64,000 nt of DNA from Hyphomicrobiales bacterium (GCA_900465915.1 UBKJ01000001.1:88321-152320); one strand, 5' to 3'; positions 25,867-38,974 are shown, counted from the first letter of the stretch. A program made the numbers and translations. The notes: generated from the letters alone by a model not told the origin.

Positions 25867-27279
25867 TCAAAGCAGCCGGTAAGGCAATATCCCGCGCCGG
25901 TCGTGATCCACCGCCAGCCGGCTTTTGAGCGGCGGCACGGCGCGCTGCACGCATTCGGCGCGCTCGCAGATGCGGCAGGAGACGCCGATCGGATCGAAGG
26001 CCGAGCGCGCGGTGATGTCGAGCCCGTCCGCATAGACGAAATCCTGCGCATGCGCGACCTCGCAGCCGAGCGCGATGGCGTAGCGCCGCTGCGGCGCGTT
26101 GAACCCGCCCTCGCTCTTGGTCAATTCCGTCGCCACGCACAGATAACGCACGCCGTCCGGCGTCTCGGCCAATTGGCGGATGATGCGCCCCGGCGTCTCG
26201 AAGGCCTGATGCACGTTCCACAACGGGCAGGCCGCGCCGTAGCGGGCGAATTGCAGCTTGGCGGCGCTGTGGCGCTTGGTGATGTTGCCGGCCCGGTCGA
26301 TGCGGGCGAAGAACACCGGCACGCCGCGCTGGCCCGAGCGCTGCAAGGTGCTGAGCCGGTGCGCCACCTGCTCGAGGCTCGCGCCGAAGCGCGAGGCGAG
26401 CAGTTCGAGGTCGTGACGCAATTCCTTGGCCGCCGAAAGGAAGGTCTGGTAGGGCAGCACCAGCGCGCCGGCGAAATAATTGCGCAGGCCGATCTTGCAG
26501 ATCTCCACCGCTTCCGGCGAGCGGAAATCCGCCCGGCTGGCGATGGCGCGCACCGCCTCCTCCATCTCCAGCTCCGCCACCTGGAAGGCGATCTGGAAAT
26601 TGCGCGTGGCGGGCGGCGAATAGGGGTTGAGATAGAGCACCCGCGCCTCGGCGTCGAAGCGGCGCAGCACCGCCTCGGCGGGATCGGCGCGGGCGATGCG
26701 CACGCCGTGCCGCGTCTCCATGTAATGCGACAGCGCCACGCTTGTGTCGCGCCCCGGCAGGCCCAGCTCGGCGGCGCGCTTTTCTGCCGCCAGGTCGATC
26801 TCGTGCACGTAATTGTCGATGAAGTGGAAGAAGTCGCGCACTTCCTCGTAAGGGGCGGGCTCGGCGGTGGAGGGCGCGCGGCCGAGCTGGTTGTCGAGGC
26901 TGGCGAGCTGCTCGGAATTGCGCCGATAGGCCTGATGGCAGGCGATCAGCGCATGCGCCAGCCCCGGCGCGTTCTGGGTGATAAGCTTCAGCTCCTGCAA
27001 ATTCGGCTTGTAGCTGTCGAAGACCGGATCGGCCAGCGCCTCCGACACCGCCGACAGAAGCCGGTCGTCGTCGCCGAGCGAGATCGCGCCGATGTCGATC
27101 TGGTAATTCTCCGCCAGCGCCAGCAGCACGGCGGCCGATACGGGGCGCTGGTTGTTCTCGATCTGGTTGAGGTAACTGGTTGAAATGCCGAGCCGTTCGG
27201 CGAAACCCGCCTGCGTGGCGCGGCGCTGCTCGCGGATGTCGCGGATTTTTCGGCCGATATAGAGCTTGCGCGGAGCCAT
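25867..27279 (-). CDS. pccR: XRE-family short-chain acyl-CoA regulator (PccR/ScfR-like)
   Basis: This 470-residue regulator has an N-terminal XRE helix-turn-helix (residues about 5-60, QAGFAERLGISTSYLNQIENNQRP), a central IrrE/ImmA-like region and a C-terminal DUF2083-type domain with a cysteine cluster (CRICERAEC). The family includes PccR of Rhodobacter and PrpR/RamB of actinobacteria, which sense short-chain acyl-CoAs and activate propionyl-CoA use. It is divergent from pccB. ATG at 27279 has no ribosome binding site and lies within a TTTGCAAA site, so the mRNA may be leaderless; TTG at 27285 is the alternative. Confidence 0.92.
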   Translation of the reverse strand: MAPRKLYIGRKIRDIREQRRATQAGFAERLGISTSYLNQIENNQRPVSAAVLLALAENYQIDIGAISLGDDDRLLSAVSEALADPVFDSYKPNLQELKLITQNAPGLAHALIACHQAYRRNSEQLASLDNQLGRAPSTAEPAPYEEVRDFFHFIDNYVHEIDLAAEKRAAELGLPGRDTSVALSHYMETRHGVRIARADPAEAVLRRFDAEARVLYLNPYSPPATRNFQIAFQVAELEMEEAVRAIASRADFRSPEAVEICKIGLRNYFAGALVLPYQTFLSAAKELRHDLELLASRFGASLEQVAHRLSTLQRSGQRGVPVFFARIDRAGNITKRHSAAKLQFARYGAACPLWNVHQAFETPGRIIRQLAETPDGVRYLCVATELTKSEGGFNAPQRRYAIALGCEVAHAQDFVYADGLDITARSAFDPIGVSCRICERAECVQRAVPPLKSRLAVDHDRRGILPYRLL

Positions 27280-27308
27280 TTGCAAATTCGCATTTTGCTG
27301 TTTGCAAA
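27279..27308. promoter_or_regulatory. Paired TTTGCAAA operator of the PccR-like regulator
   Basis: Two perfect TTTGCAAA palindromes (27279-27286 and 27301-27308) start 22 bp apart, two helical turns, with a degenerate CATTTTGC between them. TTTGCAAA is the recognised site of the PccR and RamB/PrpR regulators. The left copy covers the regulator start codon and the pair lies in the pccR-pccB divergent gap, so it can serve both autoregulation and pccB activation. Confidence 0.8.
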
Positions 27309-27447
27309 TTCATAGCTTACACAACCGCGCCTTTTCAAGCTTTTCCGCAGCGCCCGCCACGCTTTAATCGGAAAGGCGCAAGACGATGGAAACGCCCGCG
27401 ATTTCATCGCCCTACCCTTTTGCCCCGTCCGTTACAAAGGCACGCAT

Positions 27448-28980
27448 ATGCAGCATCTTCTCGAACAGCTTGAAGCCCGCCGCGCCGAGGCGCGGCTCGG
27501 CGGCGGCCAGCGCCGCATCGACGCCCAGCACGGCAAGGGCAAGCTCACCGCCCGCGAACGGATCGAGGTGCTTCTCGACGAGGGATCGTTCGAGGAGTTC
27601 GACATGTACGTCACCCATCGCTGCGTCGATTTCGGCATGGCCGGGCAGAAGGTGGCAGGCGACGGCGTGGTGACCGGCTGGGGTACGATCAACGGCCGGC
27701 AGGTCTATGTGTTTTCGCAGGATTTCACCGTGCTGGGCGGCTCGCTGTCCGAAACGCATGCGCAGAAAATCTGCAAGATCATGGACATGGCCATGAAGAA
27801 CGGCGCGCCGGTGATCGGGCTCAACGATTCCGGCGGCGCGCGCATTCAGGAAGGCGTGGCCTCGCTGGCGGGCTATGCGGAAGTCTTCAAGCGCAACGCC
27901 GACGCGTCGGGCGTGGTGCCGCAGATTTCCGTCATCATGGGGCCGTGTGCCGGCGGCGCGGTCTATTCGCCGGCCATGACCGACTTCATCTTCATGGTGC
28001 GCGATTCGTCCTACATGTTCGTGACCGGCCCGGACGTGGTCAAGACCGTCACCAACGAGATCGTCACGGCTGAGGAACTGGGCGGCGCTTCCACCCACAC
28101 GAAAAAGTCCTCGGTCGCCGACGGCGCTTACGAGAACGACATCGAGGCGCTGGAGCAGGTGCGCATCCTGTTCGACTTCCTGCCGCTCAACAACCGCGAA
28201 AAGCCGCCCGTGCGCCCGGTCTTCGACGATCCGGCGCGGCTGGAGATGCGGCTCGACACGCTGATCCCCGACAGCGCCACCAAGCCCTACGACATGAAGG
28301 AACTGATCCTCGCGCTCGCCGACGAGGGCGATTTCTTCGAGATTCAGGAAGCCTTCGCCCGCAACATCATCACTGGTTTCATCCGCCTCGAAGGCCAGAC
28401 GGTCGGCGTGGTCGCCAACCAGCCGATGGTGCTGGCGGGCTGCCTCGACATCGATTCCTCGCGCAAGGCGGCGCGCTTCGTGCGCTTCTGCGACGCCTTC
28501 AACATTCCGATCCTGACGCTGGTGGACGTTCCGGGCTTCCTGCCGGGCACAAGCCAGGAATATGGCGGCGTCATCAAGCACGGCGCGAAGCTGCTCTTCG
28601 CCTATTCGCAGGCCACCGTGCCGATGGTGACGCTCATCACCCGCAAGGCCTATGGCGGCGCTTACGACGTGATGGCCTCGAAACATATCGGCGCGGACAT
28701 CAATTACGCATGGCCGACGGCGGAGATCGCCGTGATGGGCGCCAAGGGCGCGACGGAAATCCTCTACCGCTCGGAACTGGGCGACCCGGACAAGATCGCC
28801 GCCCGCACGGCGGAATATGAGGAGCGCTTCGCCAATCCCTTCGTCGCCGCCGAACGCGGCTTCATCGACGAGGTGATCATGCCGCATTCCTCGCGCCGCC
28901 GCATCGCCCGCGCGTTTGCAAGTTTGCGCAACAAGCAACAAAGCGCGCCGTGGAAAAAGCACGACACCATTCCGCTGTAA
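27448..28980 (+). CDS. pccB: Propionyl-CoA carboxylase beta subunit
   Basis: This 510-residue carboxyltransferase subunit moves CO2 from biotin to propionyl-CoA, giving (S)-methylmalonyl-CoA. It has the N- and C-terminal crotonase-like halves, with [21 protein letters not shown] and [13 protein letters not shown] in the first and [27 protein letters not shown] and [12 protein letters not shown] in the second. It is the first gene of pccB-pccA-scpA and faces the regulator across the TTTGCAAA sites. Confidence 0.96.
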   Translation: MQHLLEQLEARRAEARLGGGQRRIDAQHGKGKLTARERIEVLLDEGSFEEFDMYVTHRCVDFGMAGQKVAGDGVVTGWGTINGRQVYVFSQDFTVLGGSLSETHAQKICKIMDMAMKNGAPVIGLNDSGGARIQEGVASLAGYAEVFKRNADASGVVPQISVIMGPCAGGAVYSPAMTDFIFMVRDSSYMFVTGPDVVKTVTNEIVTAEELGGASTHTKKSSVADGAYENDIEALEQVRILFDFLPLNNREKPPVRPVFDDPARLEMRLDTLIPDSATKPYDMKELILALADEGDFFEIQEAFARNIITGFIRLEGQTVGVVANQPMVLAGCLDIDSSRKAARFVRFCDAFNIPILTLVDVPGFLPGTSQEYGGVIKHGAKLLFAYSQATVPMVTLITRKAYGGAYDVMASKHIGADINYAWPTAEIAVMGAKGATEILYRSELGDPDKIAARTAEYEERFANPFVAAERGFIDEVIMPHSSRRRIARAFASLRNKQQSAPWKKHDTIPL

Positions 28981-28991
28981 GGCATTCTCCC

Positions 28992-30995
<2,004 letters not shown>

Positions 30996-31002
30996 GGACG
31001 AT

Positions 31003-33144
31003 ATGAGCGAGCGCCCCACCCTCGAAGACTGGTCGAAACTGGCCGAGAAGGAGCTGAAGCGCCCGGCCGAAAGCCTCGTCTGGCATACGCCGGAAGGTCT
31101 CGACGTGAAGCCGCTCTACACGGCGGCGGACCTTGCCGGCGTCGGCCATCTCGACAGCCTGCCCGGCTTCGAGCCTTTCCTGCGCGGCCCCCGCGCCACC
31201 ATGTATGCGGGCCGTCCATGGACGATACGGCAATATGCCGGCTTCTCCACGGCGGAGGAATCCAACGCCTTCTACCGCAAGGCGCTCGCCGCCGGCCAGC
31301 AGGGCGTTTCGGTCGCCTTCGACCTCGCCACCCATCGCGGCTACGACAGCGACCATCCGCGCGTGGAAGGCGACGTCGGCAAGGCGGGCGTGGCGATCGA
31401 TTCCGTCGAGGACATGAAGATCCTCTTCGACGGCATCCCGCTGGAAAAAGTCTCCGTCTCCATGACCATGAACGGCGCGGTGATCCCGATCCTCGCCAGT
31501 TTCATCGTCGCGGGCGAGGAACAGGGCGTGCCCCGCGCGCAATTGTCCGGCACGATCCAGAACGACATTCTCAAGGAGTTCATGGTCCGCAACACCTATA
31601 TCTATCCGCCGGAACCCTCCATGCGGATCATCGCGGACATCATCGCCTATACGGCGGCCGAGATGCCGAAATTCAACTCCATCTCCATCTCCGGCTATCA
31701 CATGCAGGAAGCCGGCGCGACGCTGGTGCAGGAACTGGCCTTCACGCTGGCAGACGGGCGCGAATATGTGCGCGCGGCGCTGAACAAGGGGCTCAACGTC
31801 GACGATTTCGCCGGCCGCCTGTCCTTCTTCTTCGCCATCGGCATGAATTTCTTCATGGAGATCGCCAAGCTGCGCGCCGCGCGCCTGTTGTGGTCGCGCA
31901 TCATGAAGGAGTTCGAGCCGAAGAAGCCCGGTTCGCTGATGCTGCGCACCCATTGCCAGACTTCAGGCGTGTCCTTGCAGGAACAGGACCCCTACAACAA
32001 CATCGTCCGCACCGCCTTCGAGGCCATGTCTGCAGCACTTGGCGGCACGCAGTCGCTGCACACCAACGCCTTCGACGAAGCCATTGCGCTGCCGACGGAA
32101 TTTTCCGCCCGAATCGCCCGCAACACGCAGTTGATCCTGCAGAACGAAACCGGCGTGACCAGGGTGGTCGATCCGCTGGCCGGCTCCTATTACATCGAAA
32201 GCCTGACCAACGATCTGGCCGAAAAGGCGTGGGCCTTGATCGAGGAAGTGGAAAGCCTCGGCGGCATGACAAAGGCCGTCGAAAGCGGCCTGCCCAAGCG
32301 CCTGATCGAGGAAGCCGCCACACGGCGGCAGGCGGCGGTCGACAAGGGCGAGGAAGTGATCGTCGGCGTCAACAGGTTCCGGCTGGAGCAGGAAGACGAG
32401 ATCGACATTCTGGAGATCGACAACAGCGCCGTGCGCAAGTCGCAAATCGCCCGCATCGAGCGCATCCGCCAAACACGCGACAAGGCCAGGGTGGAAGCGG
32501 CGCTGGCCGAACTGGAAAAGGTCGCGCGCGGCGGCGAAGGCAACATGCTTGCCGCCGCCGTCGAGGCCTCGCGCGCCCGCGCCACGGTGGGCGAAATCTC
32601 CGACGCCATGCGCCGCGCCTTCGGCGACCACGCCGCCGTTCCCAAGGTCATCCGGCAGGTCTACGGCGCTGCCTACAAGGACGAGCCGGAATACCGGACG
32701 CTGGTGTCGCGGCTCGAGGACTTCTCGAAACAAGCTGGCCACAAGCCGAAAGTGATGGTGGCCAAGCTCGGCCAGGACGGCCACGACCGTGGCGCGAAGA
32801 TCATCGCCTCGGCCTTCGGCGATATCGGCTTCGACGTGCTGGCCGGGCCGCTGTTCCAGACCCCGGACGAAGCCGCCGACATGGCGATCAAGTCGAAGGT
32901 GCAGGTGCTGGGCGTCTCCTCCCTCGCCGCCGGCCACAAGACTCTGCTGCCGCAACTGGTCGAGACGCTGAAGAAAAAGGGCGCGGAAAACATCATCGTG
33001 GTCTGCGGCGGCGTCGTGCCGCGTCAGGATTATCAATACCTATTCGACCACGGCGTCGCCGCCGTCTTCGGCCCCGGCTCGAACGTGCTCGACTGCGCCC
33101 GCGCCGTGCTCGACCTGCTGGAAGGCAAGCGCCGGAACCAGTGA
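31003..33144 (+). CDS. scpA: Methylmalonyl-CoA mutase
   Basis: This 713-residue B12 enzyme converts methylmalonyl-CoA to succinyl-CoA. The N-terminal TIM barrel binds the CoA ester ([36 protein letters not shown]). The C-terminal domain has DGHDRGAK, whose His near residue 594 is the lower cobalamin ligand, and GGVVP near the end. It lies 7 bases after pccA. No meaB chaperone or epimerase gene follows. A strong terminator comes 46 bases after the stop. Confidence 0.97.
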   Translation: MSERPTLEDWSKLAEKELKRPAESLVWHTPEGLDVKPLYTAADLAGVGHLDSLPGFEPFLRGPRATMYAGRPWTIRQYAGFSTAEESNAFYRKALAAGQQGVSVAFDLATHRGYDSDHPRVEGDVGKAGVAIDSVEDMKILFDGIPLEKVSVSMTMNGAVIPILASFIVAGEEQGVPRAQLSGTIQNDILKEFMVRNTYIYPPEPSMRIIADIIAYTAAEMPKFNSISISGYHMQEAGATLVQELAFTLADGREYVRAALNKGLNVDDFAGRLSFFFAIGMNFFMEIAKLRAARLLWSRIMKEFEPKKPGSLMLRTHCQTSGVSLQEQDPYNNIVRTAFEAMSAALGGTQSLHTNAFDEAIALPTEFSARIARNTQLILQNETGVTRVVDPLAGSYYIESLTNDLAEKAWALIEEVESLGGMTKAVESGLPKRLIEEAATRRQAAVDKGEEVIVGVNRFRLEQEDEIDILEIDNSAVRKSQIARIERIRQTRDKARVEAALAELEKVARGGEGNMLAAAVEASRARATVGEISDAMRRAFGDHAAVPKVIRQVYGAAYKDEPEYRTLVSRLEDFSKQAGHKPKVMVAKLGQDGHDRGAKIIASAFGDIGFDVLAGPLFQTPDEAADMAIKSKVQVLGVSSLAAGHKTLLPQLVETLKKKGAENIIVVCGGVVPRQDYQYLFDHGVAAVFGPGSNVLDCARAVLDLLEGKRRNQ

Positions 33145-33153
33145 CGTCAATGG

Positions 33154-33216
33154 GTTACGGATAAAGCGGGACTCATTTTCTGAACAGGTTAAAAGCCGGG
33201 ATGAACCCCGGCTTTT
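33154..33216. repeat. Structured direct repeat, copy 1 (after scpA)
   Basis: This unit contains GCGGGACTCATTTTCTGAAC (33166-33185) followed by a hairpin (33191-33216). The same order recurs 245 bases downstream with a nearly identical 20-base core. This copy's hairpin also serves as the scpA terminator. Confidence 0.6.
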
Positions 33217-33223
33217 GTTTTTT
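33191..33223 (+). terminator. Rho-independent terminator of pccB-pccA-scpA
   Basis: AAAAGCCGGG (33191-33200) pairs with CCCGGCTTTT (33207-33216) around a 6-base loop, followed by GTTTTTT. It ends the propionyl-CoA operon. Confidence 0.88.
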
Positions 33224-33399
33224 CGACGCCGCCGATGCAGCGATCAAATCGAAGACGCCGGCCGCACCTTCAGCATTTGCTGACAACGCTGTTACAGCAG
33301 CCATCCGCAGGTCCAGGCGTGCTTCGACACAGCGAAAAACGCCACCGGCAATAGAGCTTGAGAAAGACACGGAAAATATCGCCCTGTAACTTCAACCAG
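33224..33399. other. Spacer between the two structured repeats
   Basis: No gene is supported. A 62-residue plus-strand frame (33201-33389) begins inside the scpA terminator hairpin, lacks a ribosome binding site and resembles nothing known. The spacer shows no further repeat. Confidence 0.45.
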
Positions 33400-33460
33400 T
33401 TACAGGCAAGGCGGGACTCAATTTCTGAACGACCGAAACCAGAGCGTGAACTCCGGTTTC
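33400..33460. repeat. Structured direct repeat, copy 2
   Basis: GCGGGACTCAATTTCTGAAC (33411-33430) differs from copy 1 by one base. The hairpin that follows (GAAACC-A-GAG paired with CTC-C-GGTTTC, 33435-33460) has a stem sequence unlike copy 1, yet the fold and GTGAA-type loop are kept. It lies just past the stop of the convergent gene 33467-33829. Confidence 0.6.
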
Positions 33461-33466
33461 AACCCT

Positions 33467-33859
<393 letters not shown>

Positions 33860-33889
33860 TCAACGGGCGGCGGGGGCAAAGGTTCCGCC

Positions 33890-34729
33890 TCAGAGCATCG
33901 CCAGCGGCGTCTTGCGCGCGGGCGGCGCGAAGGCGCGGTCGAGCAGCGCCAGTTGCTCCGCCGTCAGGCGCAGGTCGGCGGCGCGGCGGTTTTCCGCCAC
34001 ATGGGCCGGGTTGGACGATTTGGGAATGGCGATCACGTCGCCGTTGCGCATCGTCCAGGCCAGCGCCACGGCGGCGGGCGAAACGCCGGTTTCACGCGCG
34101 ATCCGCTCCAGCGCGGCGTTCCCCAGCAGCCTGCCCTGCTCGATCGGCGAATAGGCCATGAGCGGCACATGACGCTCGGCGCACCACGGCATGAGGTCGA
34201 ATTCCGGCCCGCGCCGCGTGAGATTGTAGAGGATCTGGTTGGCCGCCACCGCTTCGCCGCCCGCCACGCCCACCAGCGCCTGCATGTCGTCGGTGTCGAA
34301 ATTGCTGACGCCCCAATGGACGATCTTGCCCGCCCGCTGCAACTCCTCGAAGGCCGCGATCGTCTCCGCCAGCGGATGCCGGCCCGGCCAGTGCAGGAGA
34401 TAGAGGTCGATCCGATCGGTGCCGAGCCGCCGCAGGCTGCGCTCGCAGGCCTCCACCGTCCCTTTGCGCGAGGCGTTGTAAGGCAGCACCTTGCTGACCA
34501 GAAACACCTCCTCGCGTCGCCCGGCCATCGCCGCGCCGACCACTTCCTCCGCGCCGCCGTCGGCGTACATTTCCGCTGTGTCGATCAGCGTCATGCCGAG
34601 GTCGAGGCCATGGCGCAACGCATCCGCCTCGCGCTCGCGCTCCCGCGCGTCCTCGCCCATATACCACGTGCCCTGCCCCAGCGCCGGAACGCTCTGGCCG
34701 GACGGCAGCTTGACCTGCGGCAGCGTCAT
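33890..34729 (-). CDS. Aldo/keto reductase
   Basis: This 279-residue NAD(P)H-dependent oxidoreductase has the AKR TIM-barrel marks: [20 protein letters not shown] with catalytic Asp and Tyr, [13 protein letters not shown] with the catalytic Lys, DLYLLHWPG with the His, and [12 protein letters not shown]. The C-terminal [19 protein letters not shown] binds the cofactor. It resembles YeaE-type reductases; the substrate is not evident. It lies 9 bases downstream of murI. Confidence 0.94.
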   Translation of the reverse strand: MTLPQVKLPSGQSVPALGQGTWYMGEDAREREREADALRHGLDLGMTLIDTAEMYADGGAEEVVGAAMAGRREEVFLVSKVLPYNASRKGTVEACERSLRRLGTDRIDLYLLHWPGRHPLAETIAAFEELQRAGKIVHWGVSNFDTDDMQALVGVAGGEAVAANQILYNLTRRGPEFDLMPWCAERHVPLMAYSPIEQGRLLGNAALERIARETGVSPAAVALAWTMRNGDVIAIPKSSNPAHVAENRRAADLRLTAEQLALLDRAFAPPARKTPLAML

Positions 34730-34738
34730 TTCCGCCTC

Positions 34739-35569
34739 CTATCCGAAATGCAGCCCGAAACCCTGCATGAGCCGGCGGATGGCGTAATCGGGCTTCTGCG
34801 AGGTGAAAACCGCCAGATCGTCGTGATGGTGCAGTTCCTTTTCGCTCCCGCCCGGCAGCAGCGACACGGTGCGCCGCGCGATGGCCTCCGCCGGGTCGAG
34901 CCAGTCCACCGGCCACGGAGCCAGCCGCCGGAACACATTGGCCAGGAACGGATAATGCGTGCAGGCCAGCACCACGATATCGGTGCGGCGGCCGTCCTTT
35001 TCGATGAAGCAGGGCGCGATCTGCTCGGCCACCAGCGCCTCGTCGATTTTTTCGCCGCGAATATGCGCCTCGGCCACGGTCGCCAGCCGGTCGGCCCCCA
35101 CCAGCCGCACATGGCATTGCGAGGCGAAGGACTGGATCAGGTCGCGCGTATAGGCGCGCTTGACGGTGCCGGGCGTCGCCAGCACCGAAACCAGACCCGA
35201 CGAAGTGCGTTCCGCCGCCGGCTTGATCGCCGGCACGGTGCCGACGAAGGGCACCGCCGGATAGGCGCGGCGCAGATCGTCCAGCACCAGCGTCGAGGCG
35301 GTGTTGCAGGCGATCACCGCGATTTCGGGATCGTGCGCGGCGATGAAATCGCCGAACAGAGCGACGATGCGCGCCCTGAGCGCCTCCTCCTCCCAGCCGC
35401 CATAGGGAAAGCCGGCGTCGTCGGCGATATAGACGAATCGCCGGTCCGGCATCAGCACCCGCGCCTCGCGCAGCACCGTCAGCCCGCCTATGCCGCTGTC
35501 GAAAACCAGCACCGGCTTGTCGCGATCGGCCGAGGCGGAAACAACGCCTGTCGCGGGCTCGTCCTTCAT
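34739..35569 (-). CDS. murI: Glutamate racemase
   Basis: This 276-residue enzyme makes D-glutamate for peptidoglycan. Both catalytic cysteines are present: Cys88 in VIACNTAST and Cys203 in VLACTHYPF. The N-terminal [13 protein letters not shown] is the typical entry. The first about 18 residues are extra and poorly conserved. It overlaps the upstream methyltransferase gene by 4 bases and is probably cotranscribed with it. Confidence 0.96.
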   Translation of the reverse strand: MKDEPATGVVSASADRDKPVLVFDSGIGGLTVLREARVLMPDRRFVYIADDAGFPYGGWEEEALRARIVALFGDFIAAHDPEIAVIACNTASTLVLDDLRRAYPAVPFVGTVPAIKPAAERTSSGLVSVLATPGTVKRAYTRDLIQSFASQCHVRLVGADRLATVAEAHIRGEKIDEALVAEQIAPCFIEKDGRRTDIVVLACTHYPFLANVFRRLAPWPVDWLDPAEAIARRTVSLLPGGSEKELHHHDDLAVFTSQKPDYAIRRLMQGFGLHFG

Positions 35570-36396
35570 TCTGCCTGATCCTCGTTGGCGGGCTTGCGGG
35601 CGCGGCCTTCCGGCGCGCCGGAGCCGCGCGGCTTCTTGGGCGAAAACACGTCGAGCGAGGTGATGACCCCGCGCAGAAGCTTCAGCTCGGCCGAGGCGAA
35701 TTCCGCCCGGGTCAGCACCGAGCGCAGATTGTTGACCATGATCTCCTTGCGCGCCTCGGGACGGAAATAGCCCCGCACGTCAAGGGCTTCCTCGATCTGG
35801 TTGAAGAATCCGTGCAGCTCCTGCTTGCTAGCCGGCTCCATCTCCGGCCCGCGGAACACCGTCTCGGTCTCCGTCTCCAGCCCCGACTTCATCCACTCAT
35901 AGGACATGAGCAGCACCGCCTGCGCGATGTTGAGCGAGGCGAAGGCCGGATTGACCGGAAACGTCACCAGCTCGTCCGCCAGCCCCACTTCCTCGTTGGA
36001 AAGACCGAAGCGCTCGCGCCCGAACAATATGCCCGTCTTCTCGCCGGTGCGGAACCGCCGCCGCAACTCGTTTCCGGCTTCCACGGCGCTACGCACCGGC
36101 TTGAAGCCATCCCTTTCCCGTGCGGTGGTCGCATAGACGAAATTGAGGTCGGCGACGGCCGAAGACAGGTCGTCATAGACCACGGCGTTGTCGATGACGT
36201 GATCGGCCTTGCTGGCGGCGGCGCGGGCCTTCTCGCTCGGAAACTCCTCGCGCGGGTTGACCAGCCGCAGCTCGGCCAGCCCGAAATTCGCCATGGCGCG
36301 CGCCACCATGCCGATATTTTCCGGCAATTGCGGCTCCACCAGCACGATGGCCGGTCCTTCCGCGAGAATGGGACGCTGCTTGTCGGTTCCTGCCAT
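35566..36396 (-). CDS. trmJ: TrmH/SpoU-family RNA 2'-O-methyltransferase (TrmJ-like)
   Basis: This 276-residue SPOUT enzyme has the TrmJ N-terminus ([24 protein letters not shown]), then [14 protein letters not shown] and [19 protein letters not shown], the deep-knot SAM-binding motifs. TrmJ methylates position 32 of tRNAs; the assignment to tRNA is from the family. ATG at 36396 has GGAA upstream; the frame extends 21 codons further without family match. A basic C-terminal tail ([15 protein letters not shown]) is extra. Confidence 0.9.
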   Translation of the reverse strand: MAGTDKQRPILAEGPAIVLVEPQLPENIGMVARAMANFGLAELRLVNPREEFPSEKARAAASKADHVIDNAVVYDDLSSAVADLNFVYATTARERDGFKPVRSAVEAGNELRRRFRTGEKTGILFGRERFGLSNEEVGLADELVTFPVNPAFASLNIAQAVLLMSYEWMKSGLETETETVFRGPEMEPASKQELHGFFNQIEEALDVRGYFRPEARKEIMVNNLRSVLTRAEFASAELKLLRGVITSLDVFSPKKPRGSGAPEGRARKPANEDQAE

Positions 36397-36563
36397 GATC
36401 ACTTCCGCTGATATTCGCCTATCGTGGCCTTTCCCTGACATAATCGCCGCGAAAATCAAAGAATTCCCTTAACGTCTCCATCACAAAACGACGCTGGCCG
36501 AAGGCGGGCTTTCGTCCTATCCTCGCCTGGAAAACGCCCATCGCCATTTCAGGGAGAACGGTC

Positions 36564-37148
36564 ATGTCCGGCAAGAAGATACTCATGCTGTGCGGCGATT
36601 TCGCCGAGGATTACGAAACCATGGTCCCTTTCCAGACGCTGCTGGCCGTGGGCCACAAGGTGCACGCCGTCTGCCCCGGCAAGAAGGCCGGCGACAGCAT
36701 CGCCACCGCCATCCACGATTTCGAGGGCGACCAGACCTATACCGAAAAGCGCGGCCATAACTTCGCCCTCAACGCCACCTTCGCCGATATCAAGGTCGAG
36801 ACTTACGACGCGCTGCTCATCCCCGGCGGGCGCGCGCCGGAATATCTGCGCCTCGACGACAAGGTCATAGCCATGGTCAAGCACTTCTTCGAGGCCGGCA
36901 AGCCGGTCGCGGCCGTCTGCCACGGCGCGCAATTGCTGGCCGCCGCCCGCGTGCTCGAAGGCCGCACCTGCTCGGCCTATCCCGCCTGCCGTCCGGAGGT
37001 GGAATTGGCCGGCGGCGAATACGCCGACATCCCGGTCGACCAGGCCGTCACCGACGGCAATCTGGTGACCGCGCCGGCCTGGCCCGCCCATCCCGCATGG
37101 CTGTCGCAATTCCTCGCCGTGCTGGGCACCAGGATCACCCACGCCTGA
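36564..37148 (+). CDS. DJ-1/PfpI family protein
   Basis: This 194-residue protein has the PfpI-type fold with the nucleophile elbow [10 protein letters not shown] (Cys119, His120) and the conserved Glu in FAEDYE near residue 16. Relatives are proteases, glyoxalases or deglycases; the exact activity cannot be read from sequence. The gene stands alone, divergent from the methyltransferase gene and 98 bases upstream of icd. Confidence 0.92.
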   Translation: MSGKKILMLCGDFAEDYETMVPFQTLLAVGHKVHAVCPGKKAGDSIATAIHDFEGDQTYTEKRGHNFALNATFADIKVETYDALLIPGGRAPEYLRLDDKVIAMVKHFFEAGKPVAAVCHGAQLLAAARVLEGRTCSAYPACRPEVELAGGEYADIPVDQAVTDGNLVTAPAWPAHPAWLSQFLAVLGTRITHA

Positions 37149-37185
37149 CGGCCACGTCGCGGGCAAAGAATATGCGCTGGGCGCT

Positions 37186-37221
37186 TTGCCTCGGCGCGCG
37201 CGGATGCTAATACCATCCGCG
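37186..37221 (+). promoter_or_regulatory. icd promoter with dyad over the -10
   Basis: TTGCCT (37186-37191) and TAATAC (37208-37213) are 16 bases apart and make a plausible promoter for icd. A perfect dyad, CGCGGATG (37199-37206) and CATCCGCG (37214-37221), brackets the -10. It could be an operator or a leader hairpin. No known regulator site is recognised. Confidence 0.5.
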
Positions 37222-37246
37222 ACGCATTCCAACAGAGGCTTCATCC

Positions 37247-38461
37247 ATGGCGAAAATCAAGGTTGCGAACCCGGTCGTCGAACTCGACGGCGACGAGATG
37301 ACCCGCATCATCTGGCAGTTCATCAAAGACAAGCTGATCCATCCCTATCTCGACGTCGACCTGAAATATTACGATCTCTCGGTCGAGCACCGCGACGCGA
37401 CCAATGACCAGGTCACCATCGACGCCGCCAACGCCATCAAGCAATATGGCGTCGGCGTCAAATGCGCGACCATCACGCCGGACGAAGCCCGCGTGCAGGA
37501 ATTCAACCTCAAGAAGATGTGGAAGTCGCCCAACGGCACCATCCGCAACATCCTCGGCGGCGTGATCTTCCGCGAGCCGATCATCTGCAAGAACGTGCCG
37601 CGCCTGGTGCCGGGCTGGACCCAGCCGATCATCGTCGGTCGCCACGCCTTCGGCGACCAGTACCGCGCCACCGACTTCAAGTTCCCCGGCAAGGGCACGC
37701 TGACGATCAAGTTCGTCGGCGAGGACGGTGAGACCATCGAGCACGAGGTCTACCAGGCCCCCGGCGCCGGCGTGGCGCTGGCCATGTACAACCTCGACGA
37801 ATCGATCCGCGAATTCGCCCGCGCCTCCTTCAATTACGGCCTCCAGCGCGGCTATCCGGTGTACCTCTCGACCAAGAACACCATCCTCAAGGCCTATGAC
37901 GGCCGCTTCAAGGACATCTTCCAGGAAGTCTTCGACGCCGAATTCGCCGACAAGTTCAAGGCCGCGAAGATCTGGTACGAGCATCGCCTCATCGACGACA
38001 TGGTCGCCTCGGCGCTCAAGTGGTCGGGCGGCTATGTCTGGGCCTGCAAGAACTATGACGGCGACGTGCAGTCCGACATCGTGGCGCAGGGCTTCGGCTC
38101 GCTCGGCCTGATGACCTCGGTGCTGATGACGCCGGACGGCAAGACGGTGGAGGCGGAAGCCGCCCACGGCACCGTCACCCGCCACTACCGCCAGCACCAG
38201 AAGGGCGAGGAAACCTCGACCAACTCCATCGCCTCGATCTTCGCCTGGACCCGTGGCCTCGCCCACCGCGCCAAGCTGGACGACAACGCCGAGCTGAAGA
38301 AGTTCGCCGACACGCTGGAGAAGGTCTGCGTCGACACCGTCGAATCCGGCTTCATGACCAAGGACCTGGCGCTGCTGATCGGCCCGGATCAGCCGTGGCT
38401 CTCCACCACCGGCTTCCTCGACAAGATCGACGAGAACCTGCGCAAGGCCATGGCCGCCTGA
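37247..38461 (+). CDS. icd: NADP-dependent isocitrate dehydrogenase
   Basis: This 404-residue TCA-cycle enzyme oxidises isocitrate to 2-oxoglutarate. It is the homodimeric, eukaryote-like type common in Rhizobiales, with [19 protein letters not shown] at the start, [13 protein letters not shown] for substrate binding and [17 protein letters not shown] for the NADP site. It has its own promoter and a terminator 28 bases past the stop. Confidence 0.97.
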   Translation: MAKIKVANPVVELDGDEMTRIIWQFIKDKLIHPYLDVDLKYYDLSVEHRDATNDQVTIDAANAIKQYGVGVKCATITPDEARVQEFNLKKMWKSPNGTIRNILGGVIFREPIICKNVPRLVPGWTQPIIVGRHAFGDQYRATDFKFPGKGTLTIKFVGEDGETIEHEVYQAPGAGVALAMYNLDESIREFARASFNYGLQRGYPVYLSTKNTILKAYDGRFKDIFQEVFDAEFADKFKAAKIWYEHRLIDDMVASALKWSGGYVWACKNYDGDVQSDIVAQGFGSLGLMTSVLMTPDGKTVEAEAAHGTVTRHYRQHQKGEETSTNSIASIFAWTRGLAHRAKLDDNAELKKFADTLEKVCVDTVESGFMTKDLALLIGPDQPWLSTTGFLDKIDENLRKAMAA

Positions 38462-38488
38462 CCGGCCGAGACCTTGACGAACACCTCG

Positions 38489-38518
38489 AACGGCGGGATC
38501 TTCCCGCCGTTTTCTTTT
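38489..38518 (+). terminator. Rho-independent terminator of icd
   Basis: AACGGCGGGA (38489-38498) pairs with TCCCGCCGTT (38502-38511), followed by TTCTTTT. It separates icd from the acetyltransferase gene. Confidence 0.88.
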
Positions 38519-38530
38519 GAAGGACAGGTC

Positions 38531-38974
38531 ATGACATCGATAAGACGCCTCGCCCCCGCCGACCGCGAAGCCTGGGAGCCGCTATGGCGCGCCTATCAGC
38601 GCTTCTATGAAACGGATATCCCGCCCGAGACGACCGAGCTGACCTGGGCGCGCTTCCACGACGCGGCCGAGCCGATGCATGCGCTGGGCGCCTTCGACGA
38701 GAACGGGCGGCTGGTCGGGATCGTCCACGTCATCTTCCACCGCTCCTGCTGGCTGCCGCAATGGAGCTGCTATCTGCAGGACCTTTATGTGGAAAGCGAC
38801 CAGCGCGGCTTAGGCGTAGGCGCGGCGCTCATCGAGGCGGTGGCCGATCTCGCGCGCGCCAACGGCGCGGGCAAGCTCTACTGGCTGACGCAGGAGGCCA
38901 ACGCCACGGCGCGCCGCCTCTACGACCATATCGCCCGGCGCACCGGCTTCATCCAATACAGCAAGCCGCTCTAG
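38531..38974 (+). CDS. GNAT family N-acetyltransferase
   Basis: This 147-residue protein has the GNAT core: HVIFHRSCW strand, LQDLYVESDQRGLGVGAALIEAV with the acetyl-CoA loop QRGLGVG, and LYWLTQEANATARRLYDHIA. The substrate is unknown. ATG at 38531 has AAGGACAGG upstream; an ATG 57 bases earlier lies in the icd terminator and is rejected. Confidence 0.92.
   Translation: MTSIRRLAPADREAWEPLWRAYQRFYETDIPPETTELTWARFHDAAEPMHALGAFDENGRLVGIVHVIFHRSCWLPQWSCYLQDLYVESDQRGLGVGAALIEAVADLARANGAGKLYWLTQEANATARRLYDHIARRTGFIQYSKPL

Noticed and set aside
33201..33389. 62-residue frame between the two structured repeats
   Set aside because: Starts inside the scpA terminator hairpin, lacks a ribosome binding site and resembles nothing known.
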